Source: Pseudomonadota bacterium
GTDB lineage: Bacteria > Myxococcota > UBA9042 > PHBI01
NCBI GenBank assembly: GCA_005772945.1
Contig: SXIE01000353.1
Span: 1-7,870 of the forward strand
Direction of reading: 5' to 3'
DNA length: 7,870 bases
Positions 1-5,908 of the stretch are shown in pieces. Numbering within the stretch: the stretch's first letter is position 1; each line of letters begins with the position of its first letter. Position numbers and translations under genes: made by a program. The notes beneath the pieces are model-generated. The model did not search any database and was not told where the DNA came from. It saw only the letters and a list, made by a program, of their open reading frames with translations.

Positions 1-1028
1 AGGAGCGTCGTGCGAAGCTGCGTCGGACGCACGCTGACGTGGCGGGTATGCTTGCCGCGCCCTGCAAGGATTCCCTGCGCATCGGCGAGCTCGGCGCCGT
101 GATAGAAGCCCACGTCGACGTGCTCCTCGTGTGGCTTCAGGTAGCAGAAGAGGCCGTGCATATCGAAGGCGAGCACGTGCCAACCGGGCACGAGGCGCTC
201 GCCCGCGGCCGGAACCTGGGCATGCACGAGGTCGCGCAGGTCGGCCATGCACTTGCGGATCGCGCCGCCGAACGGGGCGACGAAGGTCGCGAAGTCGTCG
301 TCGCCGAGGCGTTGGACGGCGGGCGGGGCACCCTTGGCGTCGCCACCGACCGACCCGCCGGTCGGAAAGCGCGAGGGATCGACGCGCTCGAAGAGGCGGC
401 CCATCACGCGCAGCACCGCATCCGAGGCGATGTTGGGGTCGAAGTGGTCGGGGTCGGCGAGCTGCTGCGTGACGACCCCCATGTAGACGCCGAAGATGGA
501 GGCCGACAGGCCGTCGAGGTCCTCGGGCGTGATGAGATCGCCGGTGAAGGCGCGCAGCATCTCGGCGATGGCGAGGCGGGCGCGGTGGTAGAAGCGCGAG
601 ATGACCTCGCGGATGGCAGGCTCGCGCCGGGCGATGACGGTGAACTCGAGCCAGAGCGGCACGACCAGGTGGCCGCGCGTGTTCTCGCGCCGGAAAGCGG
701 CCATCAGCGACGCGAACGGGTGGCGGTCGAGCGTCGCTTCCTCGAACTGCTTCTGGACCTCGCTGATCACCTCGCGGGTCCACGAGTCGAGGATGTCGAT
801 GAAGCACTCCTGCTTGGACGGGTAGTGGTAGTAGAAGCTGCCCTTCGAGGCGCCGGCGCCGCGGCAGATCGTGTCGACCGAGGTCTCGTGATAGCCGAGA
901 TCGCGGAAGCTCTCGTAGGCCGCTTGGCGGATACTGTCGCGCGTGTCGGCGGTGCCGGCGCGTTTTGGGCTCTTGTCGGAGGTTCCGGCGCGTTTTGGGC
1001 TCTTGTCGGCGCTACTGCGGGGACACAT
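1..1028 (-). CDS. TetR-family regulator fused to a DUF1801 (YdhG-like) domain, partial at the left edge
   Basis: The minus strand is open from an ATG at 1028 to the window edge (342 codons, no stop, so the C-terminus is cut off). An SD GGAGG (1040-1036) lies 7 nt before this ATG and supports the start. Residues 1-28 are a basic tail with two copies of a DKSPKRAGT-type repeat. Residues about 30-75 are a TetR helix-turn-helix with the typical late part GASKGSFYYHYPSK (58-72). Residues about 80-230 are a helical ligand/dimer domain. Residues about 246-335 match DUF1801: PGWHVLAFDMHGLFCYLKPH (281-300), VGFYHGAEL (306-314), then the family signature GRGKHTRHV (323-331). TetR proteins are usually about 200 aa, so the extra domain is a real fusion read in a single frame. 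It is probably an autorepressor acting at the palindrome upstream. The ligand and other targets are unknown. Certain as a TetR; nearly so for DUF1801. Confidence 0.93.
   Translation of the reverse strand, partial: MCPRSSADKSPKRAGTSDKSPKRAGTADTRDSIRQAAYESFRDLGYHETSVDTICRGAGASKGSFYYHYPSKQECFIDILDSWTREVISEVQKQFEEATLDRHPFASLMAAFRRENTRGHLVVPLWLEFTVIARREPAIREVISRFYHRARLAIAEMLRAFTGDLITPEDLDGLSASIFGVYMGVVTQQLADPDHFDPNIASDAVLRVMGRLFERVDPSRFPTGGSVGGDAKGAPPAVQRLGDDDFATFVAPFGGAIRKCMADLRDLVHAQVPAAGERLVPGWHVLAFDMHGLFCYLKPHEEHVDVGFYHGAELADAQGILAGRGKHTRHVSVRPTQLRTTL
951..1010 (-). repeat. Two tandem 30-bp units coding for the SPKR tail of the TetR protein
   Basis: The units 951-980 and 981-1010 differ at two of 30 positions. 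On the minus strand each codes for ten residues, (A/S)DKSPKRAGT, in frame with the regulator (residues 7-26). A degenerate third start (ADT) follows. The near-identity at DNA level points to a recent tandem duplication. The repeat is basic, proline-containing and lies before the helix-turn-helix. Confidence 0.9.
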
Positions 1029-1046
1029 CGGAGGGCCTCCAGCGGC

Positions 1047-1070
1047 GAAACCGACCGGCGAGTCGGTCTC
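1047..1070. promoter_or_regulatory. Putative TetR operator palindrome
   Basis: A 24-bp imperfect palindrome centred at 1058/1059. Perfect inner arms ACCGAC (1050-1055) and GTCGGT (1062-1067) extend to nine-base arms with one mismatch (GAAACCGAC against GTCGGTCTC). Arm size and spacing are typical of TetR dimer sites. It lies 19 bp upstream of the regulator's start and about 144 bp upstream of the divergent GIY-YIG gene, so it is best placed for autorepression. Binding is inferred, not shown. Confidence 0.6.
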
Positions 1071-1073
1071 GTG

Positions 1074-1103
1074 GTTGTCCAGGGGCGGACCGGCGCCTGT
1101 CAA
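1074..1103 (-). promoter_or_regulatory. Putative sigma-70-type promoter of the TetR gene
   Basis: On the minus strand a perfect -35 TTGACA (1103-1098) is followed after 18 nt by GACAAC (1079-1074, 3 of 6 matches to TATAAT). The predicted start of transcription falls near 1067, inside the palindrome at 1047-1070, which is the arrangement expected for autorepression. The -35 is convincing in such GC-rich DNA; the -10 is weak. Confidence 0.45.
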
Positions 1104-1213
1104 GCGTTCCGGGAACCCCGGGCTCGAGGGGCCGGATTACTGGCAAGCCCGCGCGATTTGGGCGACAGTCGTCGGGCTCGTCTGGGCCGACTCGCTCAGG
1201 GTATGGGGCCGCG

Positions 1214-2038
1214 ATGAAGCGCTTCGACGCGAAGTTCGGCGAGGATTTCTTGGCCAGCGTGCCGCACGCGCCCGGGGTCTATCGCATGTTCGACGCCGCG
1301 GGCGGGCTGCTCTATGTCGGCAAGGCCAAGGACCTCCGCCGGCGCCTCGCGCAGTACCGCAACGCCGACCGCACGCGACGCGACAAGAAGATGCGCAAGC
1401 TCATCGCGGGCGCGGTGCGCATCGCGTTCGAGGTGCTGCCGACCGAGCTCGACGCCAGCCTCGAAGAGGTCCGCCTCATCCAGACCGAGCGTCCGCGCGC
1501 GAACGTCGCCGCGAAGTTCTCCTTCCTCTACCCCTTCATCGGCGTTGGCGAGAGGGACAGGGATACGCATTTTTGCCTGACGACGGTCCCCGAGCGCTTC
1601 AGCGACTATCGCTTTCACGGGGCCTTTCGTTCGCGCGAGACGACGGGAGGCGCGTTCTTCGCGCTCATGCGGCTTCTGCCGCACCTCGCGCATCCGATGC
1701 CGCGACGCGAGCTCGGCGGCGACGACGAGACGGATTACTCGTACGTCTTCGGCTTCCGGCGCCTATCGGCGGCCTGGCGCGAGCGCTTCGGCGCACTCTT
1801 CGGTGGCGAGGACGCGACGGTGCTCGGGGCGCTGGCGACGACGCTGGTCGAAAAGCCCTCGGCGCGCGCGCGGGCCGCGGACATCGGGGCCGATCTGCGC
1901 GCGGTGCAAGCCTTCTGGGCCGAAGAGGCCGAGCCGCTTCGCGTCGCCGCGCTGGCGACCGGCTTCCCGGAGTGGCCGGTCCCGCGCAACGAGCGCGATC
2001 CGCTCTTTCTTCGCTATCGGGCCGCTGCAGCCCGCTGA
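1214..2038 (+). CDS. Stand-alone GIY-YIG endonuclease domain protein (UvrC N-terminal/Cho-like)
   Basis: 274 aa from ATG 1214. The frame is open further upstream, but that part reads as non-coding and homology starts right after this ATG (a weak purine-rich SD precedes it). The GIY-YIG domain is residues about 16-100: PGVYRMFD (20-27, 'GIY' Tyr23), LLYVGKAKDLRRRLAQY (32-48, 'YIG' Tyr34, catalytic Arg44) and the metal-binding Glu85 in LEEVRLI, followed by RPRANV as in UvrC. All catalytic residues are present. UvrC nicks DNA 3' of lesions with this domain. Here the helix-hairpin-helix, UvrB-binding and RNase-H-like parts of UvrC are absent. Residues about 120-274 form a C-terminal region (RFHGAFRSRETTGGAFFAL, then VPRNERDPLFLRYR) that I take to be specific to this family; its function is unknown to me. 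It is probably a structure- or damage-specific nuclease. It is divergent from the TetR gene and convergent with the lipoprotein gene. Confidence 0.88.
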   Translation: MKRFDAKFGEDFLASVPHAPGVYRMFDAAGGLLYVGKAKDLRRRLAQYRNADRTRRDKKMRKLIAGAVRIAFEVLPTELDASLEEVRLIQTERPRANVAAKFSFLYPFIGVGERDRDTHFCLTTVPERFSDYRFHGAFRSRETTGGAFFALMRLLPHLAHPMPRRELGGDDETDYSYVFGFRRLSAAWRERFGALFGGEDATVLGALATTLVEKPSARARAADIGADLRAVQAFWAEEAEPLRVAALATGFPEWPVPRNERDPLFLRYRAAAAR

Positions 2039-2061
2039 GCCCGACGCGCAGCGGGGTCGGG
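2031..2061. terminator. Overlapping alternative hairpins between convergent genes
   Basis: The GIY-YIG gene and the lipoprotein gene converge with only 35 bp between their stops. Two mutually exclusive stems occur here: CCCGCTG (2031-2037) with CAGCGGG (2049-2055), 7 bp, and CCCGAC (2040-2045) with GTCGGG (2056-2061), 6 bp. The first includes the last two codons of the nuclease gene. Neither is followed by a T-run. A bidirectional termination role is plausible but weakly supported. Confidence 0.35.
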
Positions 2062-2073
2062 TCGACGCATATT

Positions 2074-2874
2074 TCAGTAGAGGACGCCCTTGACGATGGT
2101 CTCGATCGCGCCGCGGTTGTAGCCGATCTGGCGATAGAGGATCTTCATGTCCGAGGTGCGGATGATGAGCGTCAGCGGGGTCGCGTTCTTGTCGTAGTAG
2201 GCGCCGAGCTTGAAGCCGACGTCGACCAGCACGCGGAAGTTCGCGACGCGGATCGGCAGGTCGACGGCGTAGCCCAGGTTGGCGCGCCAGATGTTGAGAT
2301 AGATGTGATCCGCTTCGAGCTCCTCGGGGGTCGAGCCCTCCTTCCAGAGCGTCTTGCCGTTGTGGTCCTCGTAGAGCGTGTAGAGGACCTCGAGCCCGGC
2401 GTCGGCGTACTTGTCCATGGCCTCGACGAGGTCCCAGGCCTCGTACTGGCAAGCGGTGCACCAGCCCGCGCCGCTCGTGAGAACGATGACGCGCTTGTCC
2501 TCGCTCTTGTAGTACTCGTGCATCGAGACCGTGACGCCGAGCCACGGATCGTAGAAGCCGAGGTCGGCGATGGTGTCGAGGTACTCCGCGCCGAAGGGGC
2601 CCGCGGGGTAGTCCGGGACCTGCACCGGGTCGGTCGGATCGGTGCCGATGGGGTCGGTCGGGTCGGTCGGATCCGTCGGATCCGTCGGGTCGGTGGGCTC
2701 GACGGGATCGGGGTTCGTGGTGGGATCCGTCGGGCCTGTGGGGTCGGTCGGGCCCGTGGGGTCTGTCGGCGTTCCGTTCGGATCGGCCGAGCCCGCGGGT
2801 TGCGAACCGCTGTCACAGGCGAACAGCAGCGACGCGAGAGCTGCGGGCAGAACGACCAGGTGCCTGAGCGACAT
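2074..2874 (-). CDS. Thioredoxin-like lipoprotein with a Thr-Asp-Pro repeat stalk
   Basis: 266 aa from ATG 2874, with SD GGAGG five nt upstream. The frame is open further upstream, but a signal peptide begins exactly here. Residues 1-19 (MSLRHLVVLPAALASLLFA) are a lipoprotein signal peptide with lipobox LFA-Cys20. Asp21 is at +2, an inner-membrane retention signal in E. coli and of uncertain meaning here. Residues about 35-83 are low-complexity TDP/TGP triplets forming an extended linker. Residues about 90-266 are a thioredoxin-fold domain with active site WCTAC (Cys139, Cys142) and the expected cis-proline Thr-Pro (Pro233) before a beta strand. This is like the TlpA/redoxin group, so it probably acts as a periplasmic or surface thiol-disulfide protein. 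A partner or substrate cannot be told, and no cytochrome-maturation gene is nearby. Monocistronic and divergent from the AceE-like gene. Confidence 0.85.
   Translation of the reverse strand: MSLRHLVVLPAALASLLFACDSGSQPAGSADPNGTPTDPTGPTDPTGPTDPTTNPDPVEPTDPTDPTDPTDPTDPIGTDPTDPVQVPDYPAGPFGAEYLDTIADLGFYDPWLGVTVSMHEYYKSEDKRVIVLTSGAGWCTACQYEAWDLVEAMDKYADAGLEVLYTLYEDHNGKTLWKEGSTPEELEADHIYLNIWRANLGYAVDLPIRVANFRVLVDVGFKLGAYYDKNATPLTLIIRTSDMKILYRQIGYNRGAIETIVKGVLY
2626..2772 (-). repeat. 9-bp periodic repeat coding for Thr-Asp-Pro triplets
   Basis: In frame within the lipoprotein gene (residues about 35-83). Codons ACC-GAC-CCN and close variants are repeated, giving TDPTDPTDPTDPTDP (61-75) and alternating TDP/TGP units before it. 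Synonymous changes (ACC/ACG, GAC/GAT) break perfect identity, so the array is partly diverged. Such arrays tend to vary in copy number between strains. Confidence 0.85.
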
Positions 2875-3016
2875 CGAGACCTCCCAAGAGCGAGCGGGCA
2901 AACGGCAAGGACGGACGGTGCCACCTAGCCCCGGCGCCCCCATTTTGCAAGCCGGCGGGCGGTTCGAGCCGACGAACGCGGCGCACCTATGATAGGAGGC
3001 GGCCAGGAGCGGCCCG
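2875..3016. promoter_or_regulatory. Divergent intergenic region between the lipoprotein and AceE-like genes
   Basis: 142 bp. For the plus-strand gene, TATGAT (2988-2993, 5 of 6 to the -10 consensus) lies 23 nt before the ATG. The best -35 match is poor (TTCGAG, 2963-2968, spacing 19). SD AGGAG (3005-3009) is 7 nt from ATG 3017. For the lipoprotein, TTGCAA (2950-2945, minus) could be a -35, but only a weak -10 (CTAGGT, 2928-2923) follows. No clear operator palindrome was seen. Confidence 0.4.
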
Positions 3017-5536
3017 ATGTCCGAGCGCGTCGTCACCCAGCCAGTCGAACCTGAGCGCGCCAGTCCGCGCCCCACGCCGAATCCGTCCGGGGCGCTCGCG
3101 GTCGCGCGCGACCACGTCGCCAAGGCGGCGCTCGCGATGATCGACTGGGCGAACCACAAGCCGGCCAACCGCGCGCTGAGGCCCAAGGTGGGCGGCCACC
3201 AGGCCTCGTGCATGTCGGCGGTCGATGCTTTGTGTGCGTTGTATCTCGACGCGCTGCGGCCCGGTGATCGGGTCGCCGTCAAGCCGCATGCGGCGCCCGT
3301 GCTCTACGCGCTGGCGCACGCGTTCGAGCTCTTGCCGCGCGCCGAGCTCGGGCGCCTGCGCGAGTTCGGAGGGCCGCAGCCGTATCCGACCGAGCTGAAG
3401 AATCCGCTGTTTGTCGACTACACGACCTCGAGCGAGGCGCTCGGCGCCGCCTGCACCATCTACGACGCGTACGGCGCCAAGCACGCGAACCGCGCGCTCG
3501 CGGGGCGCCTCGGCCGCAGGCCGGTCACGGCGACGTATTGGGCGCTGGTCGGCGACGGCGAGCTGACCGAGGGGCAGATCGACGAGAGCCTCTACGACGC
3601 GGGGCGCTGGCGTCTCGACAACCTCGTGTGGGTCGTCGATCTGAATCGGCAGAGCCTCGACCGCGTGATGGACGACAGCGGCCAGCTCGCGCGCTGGGTG
3701 CGCGCGAAGTTCGAAGGGCAGGGTTGGCGCGTGCTCGAGGCCCGCTGGGGGGCGCGCGCCGAGGCGCTGTTCGCGCATCCCGAAGGCGGCGCCGCGCTGC
3801 GTGCCGTGCTCGGGCGGATGGACGACGCGCAGCTGCATCCTTTGCTGATGGTCGACGGCCTGACGGCGAAGGCGATCCTTGCGGGCGAGCGCGCGGTGCC
3901 GACGGGGGCGCCCGCGGCGACGGCGCGCTTGCTCGGCGACTACGCGGACACGTGGCACGTTCGCGACGAGGAGCGGGCGGGGCTGAAAAGGTTGGTGTCC
4001 CAAGTATCCGACGAGGCGTTGGCGCGCGGACTCGGGCACCTGGGGGGTCACGATTTGGAGCTCTTGTGTCGGCTCTATGGCGAGGCGCGGGCGGCGGGCG
4101 AGCCGGTCTGCATCGTCGCGCACACGGTGAAAGGGTACGAGACCTCGGCGGCCGGGCATCCGGAGAACCATGGCGGGCTTCTGCCGCCCGACGAGGTCGC
4201 GGCTTGGGGCACCGATCGTGGGTTGCCGCCGGGCGAGCCGTACCCGCTGCCGGCGGTCGACAGCGACGCGGGGCAGCTCATCGCGGCGCGCGCGGCGGCG
4301 CTCTTTCCGCGGGAGCTGCATCGGTACGAGCCGCCGCCGCTGGACGCGCGCGCGGTGCTGGCGACGGTGCCATTTCGGGCGCGCACGGTGGTGTCGACCG
4401 GCGAGGCGTTCCAGAGCTTGAACCTGGCGCTGCTCAAGACGACGCTCGCGCCGTATCTGCAGTTCGGGGCGCCGGACGTCGGGCAGACCACGCACCTCGG
4501 GCCGGTCATCAAGCAGACGGGGGTGTTCGCGCCGAGGGACCTGCCGGATACGTTCGGGTGGCTGCGCGAGGCCGGTGCCTTGGCGTTCGATTGGCGCCCG
4601 GATCCGACCGGCCAGTTTCACGCGTTCGGGATCGCCGAGGGCAACGTGATGCTCTGGGCCTACGCGTTCGGGCGGAAGAAGAAGCGCATCGAAGGCAAGG
4701 CGCCGCTGATGCCGGTCGTGACGGTGTACGACAAGTTCTTCGAGCGCGGGTTCAATCAACTAGACTACGCGGTCTACTCGAACGCGCGCTTCGTGGCGGT
4801 CGGGACGCCGTCGGGCACGGGGCTGTCGCGCGAGACCGCGACGCACCAGAGTATCCAGACGCCGCGCATGATGATGGACCTGCCGGGGATCCTGGCGTAC
4901 GAGCCGGCGTTTGCGGCCGACGTGCATGCGATCTACCTGCACGCGCTGGCGCGGCTCTGGGACGAGGACGGCGAGGCGAGCTATCTGCGGCTGACGACGC
5001 AGCCGCTCGAGCAGCCGGCCGAGCTGCCGGCGGACCACGCGGCGCGGGCGGTCGCGGGGGCGTATTGGCTGGTCGGCGAGGACGTGCGTGCGGCGGCGCG
5101 GGGGAAGGCGACCGTGCTCTTGGTCGGGTCGGGGAGGAAGCTGCGCGAGGTGCGCGAGGCCGCGAGGGTGCTGCACGCCGAGGGGATCGGCAGTCGGATC
5201 CTGAACGTGACGAGCTACGAGGCGCTGTGGCGCGACTGGGACCGCGCGAGCCAGGGCGGCTGGGACGATCCAACGCACACCTACTATCTGCACGCGCTCT
5301 TTGGCGACGACGAGCTCAACCTGCCGTTGGTGATCGTCGGGGACTTCGTGCCGTCGGTCGCCGAGTGGCTACCGGGGGCGCTGCAGCGGGTGCGCGGGCA
5401 TCGCTTCCTCGGGCCGCGCAAGAACGGCGAGGCGGGCGACCTCGCGTCGATCGATCGGCTGCACGGAATGGCGTGTGAGGACATCGTGCGCGTGGTGCAC
5501 GAGGAGCTCGCGTGGCGGTCGCGCGGGGCGCGCTAG
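3017..5536 (+). CDS. AceE-like homodimeric thiamine-diphosphate 2-oxoacid dehydrogenase E1
   Basis: 839 aa from ATG 3017. Residues about 28-330 are the PP domain: GGHQAS (His61), KPHAAP (His91), the ThDP/metal motif VGDGEL (GDG 179-181) and DNLVWVVDLN (Asn210). AHTVKGYE...ENHGG contains His385, matching the mobile-loop His407 of E. coli AceE. The Pyr domain (about 450-640) has HAFGIAEGN, whose Glu541 matches AceE Glu571 that activates ThDP, and His610 in ATHQS matches His640. Residues about 690-839 are the transketolase-like C-terminal domain. The family decarboxylates a 2-oxoacid (pyruvate in AceE) and acetylates the E2 lipoyl group. E. coli AceE is 887 aa, and most of the difference is at the N-terminus, where AceE contacts E2. 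No E2 or E3 gene is adjacent. The substrate is therefore open: pyruvate, 2-oxobutyrate (MdeB-like) or something else. It is not a phosphoketolase (that family's GPGHGGP motif is missing). Confidence 0.87.
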   Translation: MSERVVTQPVEPERASPRPTPNPSGALAVARDHVAKAALAMIDWANHKPANRALRPKVGGHQASCMSAVDALCALYLDALRPGDRVAVKPHAAPVLYALAHAFELLPRAELGRLREFGGPQPYPTELKNPLFVDYTTSSEALGAACTIYDAYGAKHANRALAGRLGRRPVTATYWALVGDGELTEGQIDESLYDAGRWRLDNLVWVVDLNRQSLDRVMDDSGQLARWVRAKFEGQGWRVLEARWGARAEALFAHPEGGAALRAVLGRMDDAQLHPLLMVDGLTAKAILAGERAVPTGAPAATARLLGDYADTWHVRDEERAGLKRLVSQVSDEALARGLGHLGGHDLELLCRLYGEARAAGEPVCIVAHTVKGYETSAAGHPENHGGLLPPDEVAAWGTDRGLPPGEPYPLPAVDSDAGQLIAARAAALFPRELHRYEPPPLDARAVLATVPFRARTVVSTGEAFQSLNLALLKTTLAPYLQFGAPDVGQTTHLGPVIKQTGVFAPRDLPDTFGWLREAGALAFDWRPDPTGQFHAFGIAEGNVMLWAYAFGRKKKRIEGKAPLMPVVTVYDKFFERGFNQLDYAVYSNARFVAVGTPSGTGLSRETATHQSIQTPRMMMDLPGILAYEPAFAADVHAIYLHALARLWDEDGEASYLRLTTQPLEQPAELPADHAARAVAGAYWLVGEDVRAAARGKATVLLVGSGRKLREVREAARVLHAEGIGSRILNVTSYEALWRDWDRASQGGWDDPTHTYYLHALFGDDELNLPLVIVGDFVPSVAEWLPGALQRVRGHRFLGPRKNGEAGDLASIDRLHGMACEDIVRVVHEELAWRSRGAR

Positions 5537-5576
5537 CGCTGCGACTGGGGCGTTTCGATCCGGTCGCAGCACTAGC
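5532..5576 (+). terminator. Strong hairpin overlapping the AceE-like stop codon
   Basis: GCTAG (5532-5536) pairs with CTAGC (5572-5576). After one C/A mismatch, GCTGCGACTGG (5538-5548) pairs with CCGGTCGCAGC (5560-5570, one T/G wobble). That is 16 pairs with one mismatch and an 11-nt loop. The TAG stop (5534-5536) is inside the stem. No T-run follows, so this is a non-canonical intrinsic terminator or an mRNA 3'-end stabiliser. Confidence 0.6.
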
Positions 5577-5689
5577 AGCGAGGCGAAGCGGCGCGGGGGT
5601 CGAAGGGGGCGCAAGTCCCCTGTCCATCAGGTCGCCGATACCCTGAACTGCATGTTTCTGTTCTTCTGCAAATATGGCAACCTGTCTTC
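5577..5689 (+). promoter_or_regulatory. AT-richer upstream region of the toxin-antitoxin pair
   Basis: The last 50 bp (5640-5689) are only about 44% GC, far below the surroundings, and must hold the promoter. AAATAT (5670-5675), preceded by TGC, is a weak -10 candidate; no clear -35 was found. No Shine-Dalgarno sequence precedes ATG 5690, so a very short or absent leader is possible. At 5605-5621 a GGGGG stem with a 7-nt loop and CCCCT resembles a tRNA T-arm, but no tRNA body accompanies it. Confidence 0.4.
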
Positions 5690-5908
5690 ATGTCATCCCG
5701 TCTTTCCACCGACCTTGGCGATCCGCGCCTCATCAAGTTGCTGAAGGCCGAGGCGCTCGAGCGTGATACCTCCATCAAAGAGGTGCTGACGCGGGCACTG
5801 GAAGGCTACTTCGCCGATCGGCTCGAGACGAAGGCGCTTGCGAAGCTCGCGGAGTCGTCGTTCGTCGAGTGGGACGATCCGCGCGACTCAGAATACGACC
5901 GGCTATGA
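5690..5908 (+). CDS. Ribbon-helix-helix antitoxin of a type II toxin-antitoxin pair
   Basis: 72 aa. The start is ATG 5690, the only ATG just before the conserved part, although no SD is visible. Residues about 3-9 (SRLSTDL) would be the DNA-contacting beta strand and residues about 13-45 (LIKLLKAEALERD...SIKEVLTRALEGYF) the two helices of an Arc/CopG-type fold. The C-terminal tail (FVEWDDPRDSEYDRL, 58-72) is acidic and aromatic, the kind of segment that MazE-like antitoxins thread into the toxin groove. The stop overlaps the toxin start (ATGA, 5905-5908), so the two are translationally coupled. The dimer is expected to neutralise the toxin and repress its own promoter. The family is called from pattern and context, because antitoxin sequences diverge quickly. 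Confidence 0.85.
   Translation: MSSRLSTDLGDPRLIKLLKAEALERDTSIKEVLTRALEGYFADRLETKALAKLAESSFVEWDDPRDSEYDRL

Noticed and set aside
39..1217. 392-aa plus-strand ORF over the regulator
   Set aside because: Antisense shadow of the TetR-DUF1801 frame; its residues match no family and the minus frame gives clear domains.
2626..2772. Multiple GTCGGT/ACCGAC half-sites in the lipoprotein gene as extra TetR binding sites
   Set aside because: They arise from the Thr-Asp-Pro codons (ACC GAC CC) as direct repeats, without the inverted spacing seen at 1047-1070.
2626..2772. Periodic repeats as a CRISPR array
   Set aside because: 9-bp period, in frame and coding; there are no spacers.
943..2928. 661-aa plus-strand ORF crossing the nuclease and lipoprotein genes
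   Set aside because: Arg/Ala-rich low-complexity translation spanning two convergent real genes; a GC-rich shadow.
2642..2992. Plus-strand ORF with repeated Gly-Ser-Val
   Set aside because: It is the reverse reading of the Thr-Asp-Pro codon array of the lipoprotein and continues into the intergenic region.
2987..4759. 590-aa minus-strand ORF antisense to the AceE-like gene
   Set aside because: Arg-rich composition with no motif; the plus frame carries all ThDP motifs.
3017..5536. Phosphoketolase or plain transketolase identity
   Set aside because: AceE-specific segments (DNLVWVVDLN, AHTVKGYE...NHGG, HAFGIAEGN, ATHQSIQTP) fit the homodimeric E1 class better, and the phosphoketolase signature is missing.
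5577..5689. A complete tRNA gene upstream of the antitoxin
   Set aside because: Only a T-arm-like stem is present; no acceptor, D or anticodon arms pair in the preceding 80 bases.
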